NCBI RefSeq assembly: GCF_010183535.1
Contig: NC_071332.1
Coordinates: forward strand, 15,996,001-16,060,000
DNA: 64,000 nt
Reading direction: 5' to 3'
Source of the DNA: Caenorhabditis remanei
Taxonomy: Eukaryota > Nematoda > Chromadorea > Rhabditida > Rhabditidae
Shown: in pieces, positions 6,726 through 14,866 of the stretch
Numbering within the stretch: the first letter of the stretch is position 1
Layout: every line of letters begins with the position of its first letter
Translations under genes and position numbers: made by a program
The notes under the pieces: model-generated
Database searches by the model: none
Seen by the model: the letters and a program-made list of their open reading frames with translations, nothing else
What the model was told of the DNA's origin: nothing

Positions 6726-9050
6726 ATGTCTGACTTTTATATCACCCTTCCCTCGTCGGTTCCGAATTCACAGTTCCCAAACACATCATCGCGATACGTG
6801 ACCCGACTGCCCGACGTTCTAACACTTGAGCGCGACAAGTACCGCGTCGCCGCCACCGACATTATCTATCCGTACTCGTTTGTGAACGTTGGAAAAGCGC
6901 TAGACTTTTGGATACACTTTCGGCCAGCGGCGTCGTCATCACCACCGCGAATCCCGGTTCACGTTTCGTTTCCGCCGGCGCAATACTCGACTGCCGATCA
7001 AATTGTGAGAACGCTGAACAACGACAACAACGTCGTCGTCGAGGGCACCACGTCGCGTATGAAACGTGCCGCCGTCGATTTTGAAATTTCGAGAGCGAAA
7101 CGCGCAAAGCCAGAAGGAGCGGCGGCGGCGGCGGGCGGCGGCGGTGAGAGCATCGCCGCGCTGAACCGCCAGTTTGAGAGTCTTGGCGGTGGCGGTGGCG
7201 CATCGAGCAAACCCAAACAGAGCGTCAACACGCTGAATCAACAGTTTAATAGTCTTGGAGGCGGTGGCGGTGGCGCATCGAGCAAACCCAAAGAGAGCGT
7301 CAACACGCTGAATCAGCAGTTTAATAGTCTTGGAGGCGGAGGCGGTGGTGGTGGCGGTGGCGGCGCTACCAGCAAACCCAAAGAGGGTGTGGCCGAGTTG
7401 AACGCCCAATTCCAGAGTCTAAGCGGCGGCGGTCCAATACCTCCCGGACAAGGAACGCCAACAGAGACTAAAGATCCACAGAAACCGGCGCCAGAGCAGA
7501 AAGATCAGCAGAAACCTGCGCCACCACCACCACCACCACCGCCAGAGAAGAAGGATCAGAAGAAACCCGCGCCAACAGAGAAGAAGGATCAGAAGAAACC
7601 CGCAGCAGAGAAGAAGGATCAACAGAAACCTGCGCCACCACCAGAGCAGAAGGATCCACAGAAACCTGCGCCAACAGAGAAGAAGGATCAGAAGAAACCT
7701 GCGGCAGAGCAGAAGGATCAAAAGAAACCTACAGAGAAGAAGGATCAGAAGAAACCTGCAGAGAAGGAGGATCAACAGAAACCTGCGCCACCACCAGAGC
7801 AGAAGGATACACAGAAACCTGCGCCAACAGAGAAGAAGGATCAGAAGAAACCTGCGGCAGAGCAGAAGGATCAAAAGAAACCTACAGAGAAGAAGGATCA
7901 GAAGAAACCTGCAGAGAAGGAGGATCAACAGAAACCTGTTGCGGCACCACCACCAGAGCAGAAGGATCCACAGAAACCCGCGCCGCCGCCATCATCAGAG
8001 AAGAAGGATCAGAAGAAACCTGCAGAGAAGAAGGATCAACAGAAACCTGCTGCGGCACCACCGCCAGAGCAGAAGGATCCACAGAAACCTGCGCCAACAG
8101 AGAAGAAGGATCAGAAAACACCGGCGCCGGCGGCGGAAACTAAGAAGGAGGAGACAATCGCCGACTGGAATAGACAGTTTGAAAGTTTAAGCGGCGGCAC
8201 GCCTGCTGGCGGAGAGACGACGCCACCGCCAGAGAGTGTCGCAGACTTGAATCGTCAGTTTACGAGCCTCTCTGGTAAGCCTAAACCAGCACCGCCAGAA
8301 AATCAACCGACACAGCAGCCGGCGCCGCCAATTGTTCAGAAAAAGGGCGACGACGACGACGACGACGACAGTGTGGCGTCGTGGAATCGACAATTCGAGA
8401 GCCTGGGCCCGCGTGGGGAATCGATCGGCGCATGGAACCAACAATTTTTATCGTTGGAGAAGCAGCGCGCCGAGCACGACGAGGCTTGGCCGCTCTACAC
8501 CGCCTCCAGCATGGGTCTTTTGCACAACAAGTCCGCCGACGCGACAACCTATCAACAACAGGTCGAAGAGTTTCGAAAGCTTCGGGCGAAAATTTCGACG
8601 AGCCACACCTCCACTTCTCGCGGGCTTTTACACTTTTCCAACGTTGGAGACCAAATCAAGATCGAGTTCCTCGATGGCGACATTTCGTTTGTTGAATTCG
8701 ATGAGACGTGCGCCTACTTCCTCGGTTTCACGGATCCAATCGTGACAAAGAGCCAGCCGGCACACAAGAAAGTTGACTATTTCGGCAACGTTAGCACACT
8801 CTATCTCTATTGCGATGTGGTGGACCCGATCATTGTGGGAAACACAAAAAGCTCACTTTTATCAGTAATTCCATGCAGAGGCGCGTACGGAGAGATGATA
8901 CATCACACGGTCACACACCCGCGCTATCTACCCCTCATGAACTCTACAATCGATAGTATTCGTGTCGAACTACTAACAGAGTTTGGCGAACCAATCGACT
9001 TCAACTGGGGCAGTACAATTATAGTGTTACATTTTAAGAGAATCGAATGA
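6726..9050 (+). CDS. Minor-capsid-like Polinton protein with a large repeat insertion
   Basis: The ATG at 6726 is preferred over 6642 because it follows the TATA box. Residues ~1-95 (SDFYITLPSSV, YVTRLPDVLTL, IYPYSF) and ~629-774 (LYLYCDVVDPIIVG, LLSVIPCRG, IIVLHFKR) look like the two halves of the minor capsid/penton-like protein found with Polinton capsid genes. They are separated by ~500 residues of low complexity. Residues 141-245 and 470-580 hold eight copies of a S(V/I)xxxNxQFxSL peptide. Between them is a Lys/Gln/Asp/Pro spacer (KKDQKKPA-type) and poly-Gly and poly-Pro tracts. The family's capsid role is known only by association, and the repeats are an unusual addition. The gene ends 11 nt before the convergent protease stop. 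Confidence 0.82.
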   Translation: MSDFYITLPSSVPNSQFPNTSSRYVTRLPDVLTLERDKYRVAATDIIYPYSFVNVGKALDFWIHFRPAASSSPPRIPVHVSFPPAQYSTADQIVRTLNNDNNVVVEGTTSRMKRAAVDFEISRAKRAKPEGAAAAAGGGGESIAALNRQFESLGGGGGASSKPKQSVNTLNQQFNSLGGGGGGASSKPKESVNTLNQQFNSLGGGGGGGGGGGATSKPKEGVAELNAQFQSLSGGGPIPPGQGTPTETKDPQKPAPEQKDQQKPAPPPPPPPPEKKDQKKPAPTEKKDQKKPAAEKKDQQKPAPPPEQKDPQKPAPTEKKDQKKPAAEQKDQKKPTEKKDQKKPAEKEDQQKPAPPPEQKDTQKPAPTEKKDQKKPAAEQKDQKKPTEKKDQKKPAEKEDQQKPVAAPPPEQKDPQKPAPPPSSEKKDQKKPAEKKDQQKPAAAPPPEQKDPQKPAPTEKKDQKTPAPAAETKKEETIADWNRQFESLSGGTPAGGETTPPPESVADLNRQFTSLSGKPKPAPPENQPTQQPAPPIVQKKGDDDDDDDSVASWNRQFESLGPRGESIGAWNQQFLSLEKQRAEHDEAWPLYTASSMGLLHNKSADATTYQQQVEEFRKLRAKISTSHTSTSRGLLHFSNVGDQIKIEFLDGDISFVEFDETCAYFLGFTDPIVTKSQPAHKKVDYFGNVSTLYLYCDVVDPIIVGNTKSSLLSVIPCRGAYGEMIHHTVTHPRYLPLMNSTIDSIRVELLTEFGEPIDFNWGSTIIVLHFKRIE
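7447..8140 (+). repeat. Pro/Lys/Gln coding minisatellite inside the minor-capsid gene
   Basis: Tandem imperfect copies of an AGAAGGATCAGAAGAAACCT-type unit encode KKDQKKPA/EQKDPQKPA repeats. A longer duplicated block of about 150 bp is visible when 7655-7775 is compared with 7800-7925. Copy number is expected to vary between element copies. Confidence 0.85.
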
Positions 9051-9051
9051 T

Positions 9052-9118
9052 TTATTGCTGTCTAAGGGGGCGGCGAAGAGACGTATCCATGATTTTGTTT
9101 CAAGTAGTTTGCAATAAA
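9052..9118. terminator. Interlocked poly(A) signals of convergent genes
   Basis: The plus-strand AATAAA at 9113-9118 (for the minor-capsid gene) lies inside the protease coding region. The minus-strand AATAAA at 9057-9052 (for the protease) lies just past the minor-capsid stop, so the two transcripts should overlap at their 3' ends. Confidence 0.5.
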
Positions 9119-9535
9119 AACATCGTCATTTGTAATGCTGTCAAAAACCGTGCAGATTGTTTCAAACGGGATTCCGCGTGCTTGCATCGATTGAACAAAA
9201 ACACAATATCCACCACACGTCAGCGCGCTGTTTTTTTGTTGCTTGCTCTTGTTGATTTTCACAACGGGAAACTTTGACAAGTACCTCTCAATGTGGGCGT
9301 TTGGTTTCTCGGCCAACGAACAAAAATAGTGACAAGTTTGGCGATCGTTGTCGACAAAAATGCTCTGCCAGTGCCTGCCTGGTTGGTCTCGTCGATCCGT
9401 GTTGACAACAAGACCAAATCTCCTTTTCCGGATTCGTCCCAATCTCTCGAGTTCGTCAGCGCCGAATACCCCAATGAAGGTTCGTTTGGCTTGGCTGTCT
9501 GCCAAAAGGAGTCGATCAATCTCGTCGGAAAACAT
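9062..9535 (-). CDS. Adenain-like cysteine protease (virion maturation)
   Basis: This 157-aa protein matches the adenovirus-type C5 cysteine protease carried by Polintons, which cleaves capsid precursors during maturation. His55 lies in PGRHWQSIFVD and the nucleophile candidate is Cys107 in SALTCGGYCVFVQ. The His-to-Cys order and spacing fit the family. The position where homologues usually carry the acidic catalytic residue is a Cys here (Cys72 in HYFCSL), so the triad may be non-standard or use another residue such as Asp62 or Asp64. A minus-strand TATAAAAGAG (9607-9598) lies ~63 nt upstream. It is the only leftward gene among the rightward structural genes. Confidence 0.85.
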   Translation of the reverse strand: MFSDEIDRLLLADSQAKRTFIGVFGADELERLGRIRKRRFGLVVNTDRRDQPGRHWQSIFVDNDRQTCHYFCSLAEKPNAHIERYLSKFPVVKINKSKQQKNSALTCGGYCVFVQSMQARGIPFETICTVFDSITNDDVFIANYLKQNHGYVSSPPP

Positions 9536-9609
9536 GTATAAATAGGCCGACGCGCATCAACCGGGTCTCTCACTTACACACGCGCGCGCACACTCGTCTC
9601 TCTTTTATA
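9536..9609. promoter_or_regulatory. Overlapping divergent promoter between protease and pVI-like gene
   Basis: The plus TATA (TATAAATAGG, 9537-9546) abuts the protease start codon, and the minus TATA (TATAAAAGAG, 9607-9598) abuts the rightward ATG at 9610. Each promoter therefore starts inside the other's leader, which would favour competition or switching between protease and structural expression. A CACACGCGCGCGCACAC tract lies between. Confidence 0.5.
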
Positions 9610-10014
9610 ATGGTGCCGACCCCTGTGGACTTGTCAAAGATTGACTACAAAAAGTTGCTGCGACGGAGCGTTCCTGGTAATGGCCCCTTCATGGGAATGC
9701 GCTATCAGCGTGGCGGAAACCAGCGTGGTGGAGGGCTGGGTGGAATAATCGGCGCGGTTGCCGGTCTACTTCCAAAGTTGCTGAGTTCGGTTGCCGGCCA
9801 ACAACTGGTGAGCGCAGGCAAAGAGTTGGCGTCGGAACTGGCTCAAGGTCAGAGCCTGAAAGCCAGTCTCAAGGGTGTGGCCCAGAAGAAGATGCGTGAG
9901 TTTGCCGGAAACGGACGCCGCCGTGGAGCGCTTCAAAAAAGGATAAAAGGAGGAGTGGTGACCGTTCTGAAGCCTCACTTGGTCTCAAAAACACGCCGAG
10001 ACAACTTTCTCTAA
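9610..10014 (+). CDS. Glycine-rich pVI/pX-like minor virion protein
   Basis: This 134-aa basic protein has a Gly-rich, hydrophobic and probably amphipathic segment at residues ~36-66 (RGGGLGGIIGAVAGLLPKLL) followed by an Ala/Ser/Lys helix and a basic C-terminus. Small proteins of this build sit directly upstream of the major capsid gene in adenoviruses and Polintons and act as membrane-lytic or core cement proteins after cleavage. The repeated RGG/GG steps around residues 35-43 could be protease sites, which is inference. It starts after a TATA box at 9537 and lies only 6 nt upstream of the capsid gene's first ATG, so both may share an mRNA. Confidence 0.7.
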   Translation: MVPTPVDLSKIDYKKLLRRSVPGNGPFMGMRYQRGGNQRGGGLGGIIGAVAGLLPKLLSSVAGQQLVSAGKELASELAQGQSLKASLKGVAQKKMREFAGNGRRRGALQKRIKGGVVTVLKPHLVSKTRRDNFL

Positions 10015-10020
10015 CGCGCC

Positions 10021-11355
10021 ATGCTTTGCCGTATGGACCCAAAATCCCATGACGTCATCGTCGACGAATTAGATTTTTCAACCATGCCCGGGACGCAGTC
10101 GGGCGTCCTCAATTCTCGCTGGACACCAATCGGTCTCAAAAACAACTTTCAAGAGGCCGGCCCGTTCGAGTTCATCCTCACAAACAACTCGCGCTCGTAT
10201 CTGAATCTGAAACGCACCTACCTCGTGTTCACTTTTGGGATTACCGACGCCGCCGGAAACTATGTGACAATGACCCCCGAGGTGGCGAACTCGCAGGTAT
10301 ACGCGCCAATCAACAATATTGCCCATTCGATTGTGAGAAATTTCTCGCTTCACATCAACTCACAGCTCGCCTTTCACAACTCTTCAAACTACGCCTACAA
10401 GAGCTACTTTGAACACGTCCTAATGTACGGCCAAGAGATTAAAGACTCCACACTCACGGCCGCCGGCTTCTATCACGACACCGCAATTGGGGACGTGTCG
10501 AGTCTGGGATTTCAGAAGCGATGTCTGTCGGTACATGGTCAGGGCGATGTTCAAGTAGCAGCCAACATTTCAATCGATTTGATGAATCAGCCACGCGTTT
10601 TGTTAAACTCTTGCAATGTGAAGCTGACTGTCTATCCGAACAATAGCAAGTTCCTCATTGAGGCTTTCAATCGCGACCCGGACACTGAGTTTCGCTTCAA
10701 AATCAAAGACGTCTATGCGCTCGTCAACGAATTCGACCTGGCCGACGGACTATCAAATGCTCTCGAGGCCGCGGTCATTGAGCACAAGCTGATTCAGTAT
10801 CCAATGATTTCGTCACAGGTGCGTAGTTTCTACATTGAGCCAAACCGCCTGGACGCGCCCGCAAACACGCTGTTCACGAGTAAAATGCCTCGTCGAATTT
10901 TCTTGGGCCTCGTTGACGCAGAAGCGTATAACGGGTCGTACGAGAAGTCACCGTTCAACTTTCAACCTCATGGAATAACCGACATTCACATTGATTATTG
11001 TGGAATGTCGGTTCCGGGACGCCCCTTCTCGCTAGATTTTAAGAAAAACAAGTTTATCGAGGCCTACATTCAGCTGCAAGAGACTCTGGGACACACGAGA
11101 AACAACTTTAGCTGCAACTCTATTAGCACAAAAATGTTCAAAGAAGACGGCTACACCATATTCGGTTTCGAGCTGAGCCCCGTCGCACAGGACAACTCGC
11201 TTTTTGAGCTGGTGCGCCAGACCAATATCAGCGTTCGTCTCAACTTTCGCGATAAAACTCCAGAAGGCGGCCTCTACTGTGTAGTCTACGCGGAGTTTGA
11301 TCAGATTTTTTCTCTGGACGCTCTTCGTAATCCTATTATCGATAGTATTGTCTGA
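10021..11355 (+). CDS. Major capsid protein candidate (F54H12.2-like)
   Basis: The product is 444 aa from the first ATG; a second in-frame ATG at 10033 is equally possible. The N-terminal block (ELDFSTMPGTQSGVL...WTPIGL) and the region around residues 100-160 (INNIAHSIVRNFSLHIN, YAYKSYFEHVLMYG, GFYHDT) fit a family I know from the C. elegans protein F54H12.2 and from Polinton/adintovirus-like elements of many animals. It is rich in beta-strand-like segments with no transmembrane helix or signal peptide. Its place after the pVI-like gene and beside protease and ATPase genes supports a double jelly-roll capsid subunit; the fold itself is inferred. The frame is intact and long for DNA in a nematode intron-rich setting. 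Confidence 0.8.
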   Translation: MLCRMDPKSHDVIVDELDFSTMPGTQSGVLNSRWTPIGLKNNFQEAGPFEFILTNNSRSYLNLKRTYLVFTFGITDAAGNYVTMTPEVANSQVYAPINNIAHSIVRNFSLHINSQLAFHNSSNYAYKSYFEHVLMYGQEIKDSTLTAAGFYHDTAIGDVSSLGFQKRCLSVHGQGDVQVAANISIDLMNQPRVLLNSCNVKLTVYPNNSKFLIEAFNRDPDTEFRFKIKDVYALVNEFDLADGLSNALEAAVIEHKLIQYPMISSQVRSFYIEPNRLDAPANTLFTSKMPRRIFLGLVDAEAYNGSYEKSPFNFQPHGITDIHIDYCGMSVPGRPFSLDFKKNKFIEAYIQLQETLGHTRNNFSCNSISTKMFKEDGYTIFGFELSPVAQDNSLFELVRQTNISVRLNFRDKTPEGGLYCVVYAEFDQIFSLDALRNPIIDSIV

Positions 11356-11440
11356 TTTCCGGGCGTGTGGTCGTGAGAATTTTGTCGAACGCGGTCATTT
11401 GTTGTTGTTGCACCAGAGCGAGTTGGTGAGCTCTCACGCG

Positions 11441-11842
11441 ATGGACCCTCCATCCTCCTCTTCCCTCTCCTATTACCCGTCCAATTTTCAAGAAGATGGT
11501 ACATTTGAAGGAAATTTGGAATTTGCTGATCGATATCTCATACCACAAGGTAAGTTTCGTAATAATATCCAATTTGTAGTTGTTTTTGATGATTCAGAAC
11601 CCGTTAAACCCACCAAGCCAAAAACTGGGAAACAACCGTCTTTGCTCGTTGCAAAACACAAGGCAAAGCAGGACAGACCTTCAAGTGCGGCAGACAAGGC
11701 TCGTTTTCGAGAGTCACGGACATTTGTTCACGTACCAATTTGTGAATCTTGTCGTGATGCATCTACACTGGAAAAGTCAGTGCTGAGGATTCCGTTGTGT
11801 GATTCGTGTCGGCTGAGGTTGTTATCAAAATGTTCCAAATGA
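11441..11842 (+). CDS. Paired-CxxC (zinc-ribbon-like) Polinton protein
   Basis: The product is 133 aa if started at ATG 11441; the open frame also extends upstream over the capsid gene end without a better start. The C-terminus has two CxxC pairs (CESC and CDSC, 19 residues apart), the layout of a zinc ribbon or treble-clef-like fold, with basic residues around them. A 48-nt stretch (11550-11597) has perfect worm splice signals (GTAAGT...TTCAG) and is a multiple of three, so two proteins with or without 16 residues could be made. A poly(A) signal lies at 11874-11879. I do not recognise the family; a DNA- or RNA-binding regulator is a guess. Confidence 0.6.
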   Translation: MDPPSSSSLSYYPSNFQEDGTFEGNLEFADRYLIPQGKFRNNIQFVVVFDDSEPVKPTKPKTGKQPSLLVAKHKAKQDRPSSAADKARFRESRTFVHVPICESCRDASTLEKSVLRIPLCDSCRLRLLSKCSK

Positions 11843-11950
11843 GGTTGTTTTTGAATGTATTTCTTTCTTTCTTCAATAAAATTTTTATAATGAAAAGCGT
11901 GTGTGTGTGTGTACAATACGCTTTTTTCCAAAACTAAATCCGCAGAGCTC

Positions 11951-12122
11951 AGGCGCGGAGATCCAGGCGCGGAGGTCCAGGCGCGGAGATCCAGGCGCGG
12001 AGATCCAGGCGCGGAGGTCAGGCGCGGAGGTCCAGGCGCGGAGATCCAGGCGCGGAGATCCAGGCGCGGAGGTCAGGCGCGGAGGTCCAGGCGCGGAGGT
12101 CCAGGCGCGGAGGCCAGGCGCG
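11951..12122. repeat. 14-bp minisatellite at the inner end of the right TIR
   Basis: About twelve units of GAGATCCAGGCGCG and its GGTC variants, inverted relative to the left TIR. Copy number differs from the left arm, so the two TIRs are not fully homogenised here. Confidence 0.85.
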
Positions 12123-12431
12123 TTTTTTGGGCCGCCGCTTTTTTTCATTTGCTTTGCATTTGTTCATGGCGATCGGTGGTGGCGCCCGCTCTCTCGGTTT
12201 TTTTGAAATTTTCCGACTCGCGCCGGGCTCTCTTTCTCTCTCTCTCTCTTTCTCCCCCTCTCCCTCTCTCTTTCTCCCTTCTCAAAGTGTGGCGAAATTT
12301 TTTGGAAATTTCCGCTTGAAATATATCAAAACTTGAAAAAATTTTGCAACGAATACCGATACCGATCACTAGTTTTTTGTAAACCGAATAGTTTATTTAT
12401 TGCGTTTTGAGTTTTCGCGCAATACATCGAG

Positions 12432-12442
12432 GGTTCGATTCC
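12432..12442 (+). promoter_or_regulatory. tRNA-like Pol III B box in the right TIR
   Basis: GGTTCGATTCC within GGGTTCGATTCCCCGC, followed by a T6 run at 12455-12460 that could end Pol III transcription. There is no recognisable A box or complete tRNA fold upstream. Confidence 0.4.
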
Positions 12443-12613
12443 CCGCTTCCCTTGTTTTTTGCCGCCCTAGTGTAATAGGCCGTTGTGTTTTTTCCTCACC
12501 TTAGTGTAATAGGCCGCGGTGGTGGTTTTCTGGTGGGTCCTTTAATTTTGAAATGATTGCGAAATTTGGGCCTTTTTCCTTGTTGTTTGTTCTTTGGTGT
12601 GTAGCTTTTGAAA

Positions 12614-12771
12614 TTGGCACGATATTTTGAAATTTGAAAATTGGCGCGAACTTTTGAAATTTGGCGCGAAGTTTTGAAATTTGAAATTGGCGCGAAGTTT
12701 CAATTTTGAAATTGGCGCGAAGTTTGAATTTTGAAATTGGCGCGAATTTTGAATTTTGAAATTGGCGCGAA
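12614..12771 (+). promoter_or_regulatory. Array of E2F-like sites in the right TIR
   Basis: TTGGCGCGAA occurs at 12641, 12661, 12687, 12712, 12737 and 12762, with a degenerate copy at 12614, mirroring the left array in number and spacing. Confidence 0.5.
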
Positions 12772-12894
12772 GTTTTGAAATCGAGGGAGCCCCCCCCCAT
12801 CTATCTCTTTTCCGCCCTGGGGGTTCTCTGGTGTTATAGTGTAATAGGCCGGGGGGCGCGATTACGGGGGGGTCCTCTCACACTACATACTACT

Positions 12895-12900
12895 ATTGCT
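12895..12900 (+). repeat. Right 6-bp target-site duplication (ATTGCT)
   Basis: It is identical to 2014-2019 and followed directly by the continuation of the receptor exon (TATCCTTTG...). Confidence 0.9.
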
Positions 12901-13938
12901 TATCCTTTGTTACGTGAGTGTGTTTTAAAAACGGTTTCAAAACGTCCCAACACTTGTTCAAACTTTCAGTTGTGTGGGGCGGCTCTTTCGGTATTGCCCT
13001 GGCCTGTTTCGGCATTCATTTCGTCTACCGCTACCTGGTTATTACTGGGTACCCATTAACAACATTTATTTCCAAAATTTTGTTTAGAAATTCCAGAAAC
13101 AAAAAGTGGACAACCGGCACCTCTTCAATATTCCTATGGATCAGCGTCCCGATTCTTTCTGGTTTCGTTTATGTGTTCGCAATCCATTATTTTTGGCAGC
13201 TCAGTGAAGTTATGGATGCTTTCGTGAGGTATAATATTTGAAAGCGATGACTATTCGTGTCATATAAAAATGATTGATTTCAGAGCTGCATTAGAAAAAT
13301 TGGAAGAAGTTTCAAAGAGTCAACTTATCTATTTTTCATCTTATGCATTCAAAACTATACCAAAGTCAGAAGTGATTGAATTGGATTGGTTACAAATTTA
13401 TGGAGTCATTTTTCTATGCTCCTCTGTGGTGAGTAACTGGCTACCCTGAAAGTTCATAAAATCAGTTTTCAGAGTCTCTCATTCTTCACTATGATATACT
13501 TTGGCTTGAAGACTTACTCCGCGATGAGAAAGTTCCGAGAAGCGACGAGTACAGATTCCGCGTCCTCCAAAAACTTACAGACTCAGCTGTTCTACTCTCT
13601 GGTCATTCAAACTATTATCCCTGTTATTCTCATTCATTTTCCTACTACATTAATTTATATCAGCACCTTTTTCGACGCTGCTTATCCAGTTTATGGAAAA
13701 ATAGTGACTGTCACAATATCACTTTTCCCTGCAATCGATCCGTTACCAAGTTTGTTGATTATTGGACCATATAGGCGAGCTATACGAGGTGAGGGGCGTT
13801 ATATAGGTTTAGAATGAAATGAACTTTGGAGTTTCAGGTTGCTTTATGAAAAACTTTGGTTTGAAAAGAGGAATTTCTGTAGAACCTTCGAATCGAGGCA
13901 CTTCTACAATATATAGCAGTAGAACTGCACAATTTTGA

Positions 13939-14866
13939 AGTCTAAAATAGTCAATAAAAATGTTATTTATTGCAATTGTTTTTTTTACAATTTGGTCGAC
14001 TCTGCAAATATAAGCGTTTTCAAAAACCAAAACAAGGAGTGTTCTATACTTGCTGCTTGAAATTTCAAGTAGGAGTCTACTTTGCTTGATGAGAATGGAG
14101 AGTCGAGCTTTCTTGCAAAAATATCATACGCATAGGGATACGGTGACTTTTGGGGTGTCAAATGCAGAAATCGTCTTAAAAGTGATTTGAGACACCGGGT
14201 ACTAGGAAAGGTAAATGGTTCTAATGAGAAACCAAAGTCTGAGGTTTCGAACTATAATTTAACCTGGTTTGACCCAGTAGAAAACAATTTTAGCGTAATC
14301 TTCTGAAGTTGAAAACATGAAAATTACGGAAAGTCACCAGAAATGCTGATTTTTCTCATAGAAGGTGATGAGGTCTCAATACAAAAAACTTCAAATAATG
14401 TTAGCTAACTTCCTGTTAAGAACTTGTCCTTTTATTTTTTAGGAGAATAGTTCATTTTCAGATTGAAAATCCTATTATCTCGCTGGAAAAGCCTATTTTT
14501 TTTTTGGTTTCTCAATTAGAAGAGTTGGGACTATAAGTTATCAAAATAGGATTCCAAAAAAAGCTCGGTTTTTAAATGCAAAAAATATATTTTAATGGTC
14601 GTCACAATAAAACAATCATTTAAGAATGCAACCTGACGCAATTCATACGACATTTCACTCATTGATATAAATAAAATTCTAACGGAAACAGCTGAATTTT
14701 GTTTGATTTTTATGCACATCTCTCATTTCATTTCCTTCTATTTTAAGTGTACTACATCAATCGCATCGCAAGTCTAAAATTTGATCAGAGACAGGTGATT
14801 TGGCATATTCCTTACTACACAACTTAGATTTCCATCCCTCGGCAAACTTCCTCTATAATTTTTGTC
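13939..14866. other. Intergenic, with a repeat at 14400-14570
   Basis: Most of this stretch shows no gene. The part from 14400 to about 14570 is a diverged copy of the TTAGCTAACTTCC...GGACTATAA segment also found at 660-790 and 16930-17050. 14620-14866 is homologous to 17810-18054 and forms the upstream region of the srh copies. Confidence 0.5.

Larger units (their letters stand above)
2020..12894. mobile_element. Polinton/Maverick virus-like transposon without a visible PolB
   Basis: This is a 10,875-bp element with near-identical ~0.9-kb terminal inverted repeats, AG...CT termini and a 6-bp target duplication. Leftward genes are integrase, a 410-aa charged protein, a 105-aa protein, the packaging ATPase, a 92-aa frame and the protease. 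Rightward genes are the minor-capsid-like protein, a glycine-rich pVI/pX-like protein, the major-capsid candidate and a paired-CxxC protein. All main frames are open and start codons sit just downstream of TATA boxes, which suggests a young copy. Typical Polintons are 15-25 kb and encode a protein-primed DNA polymerase; none is seen here. I recall that C. elegans F54H12.2/F54H12.3 are relatives of the capsid and integrase genes. Base composition is clearly GC-richer than the flanking DNA. Confidence 0.93.
11951..12894 (-). repeat. Right terminal inverted repeat of the Polinton
   Basis: It is the mirror of the left TIR with near-identity over the outer ~800 bp. It ends CATACTACT followed by the target duplication ATTGCT. 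Confidence 0.92.
1726..13938 (+). pseudogene. Str/Srj-type 7TM chemoreceptor gene split by a Polinton
   Basis: Exon 1 (1726-1896) encodes a first helix and the GSYKYLMIF block typical of Str-superfamily receptors. Exon 2 starts at 1945 and is cut at 2019 by the transposon; it resumes at 12901 and ends at 12913. Later exons start at 12970 (VWGGSFGIALACF and YRYL motifs), 13283 and 13474, and the last begins near 13838 and stops at 13938. A 39-nt in-frame intron near 13048-13086 is possible. Without the 10.9-kb element and one copy of the 6-bp target duplication, exon 2 stays in frame, so the host gene was probably functional until the insertion. It is called a pseudogene because of the insertion; excision or a population-level empty allele is possible. 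Confidence 0.75.

Noticed and set aside
7419..8121. Leu- or Val-rich minus-strand frames opposite the minor-capsid repeats
   Set aside because: Mirror frames of the Pro/Lys repeat; they lack starts with promoters and would be pure low complexity.
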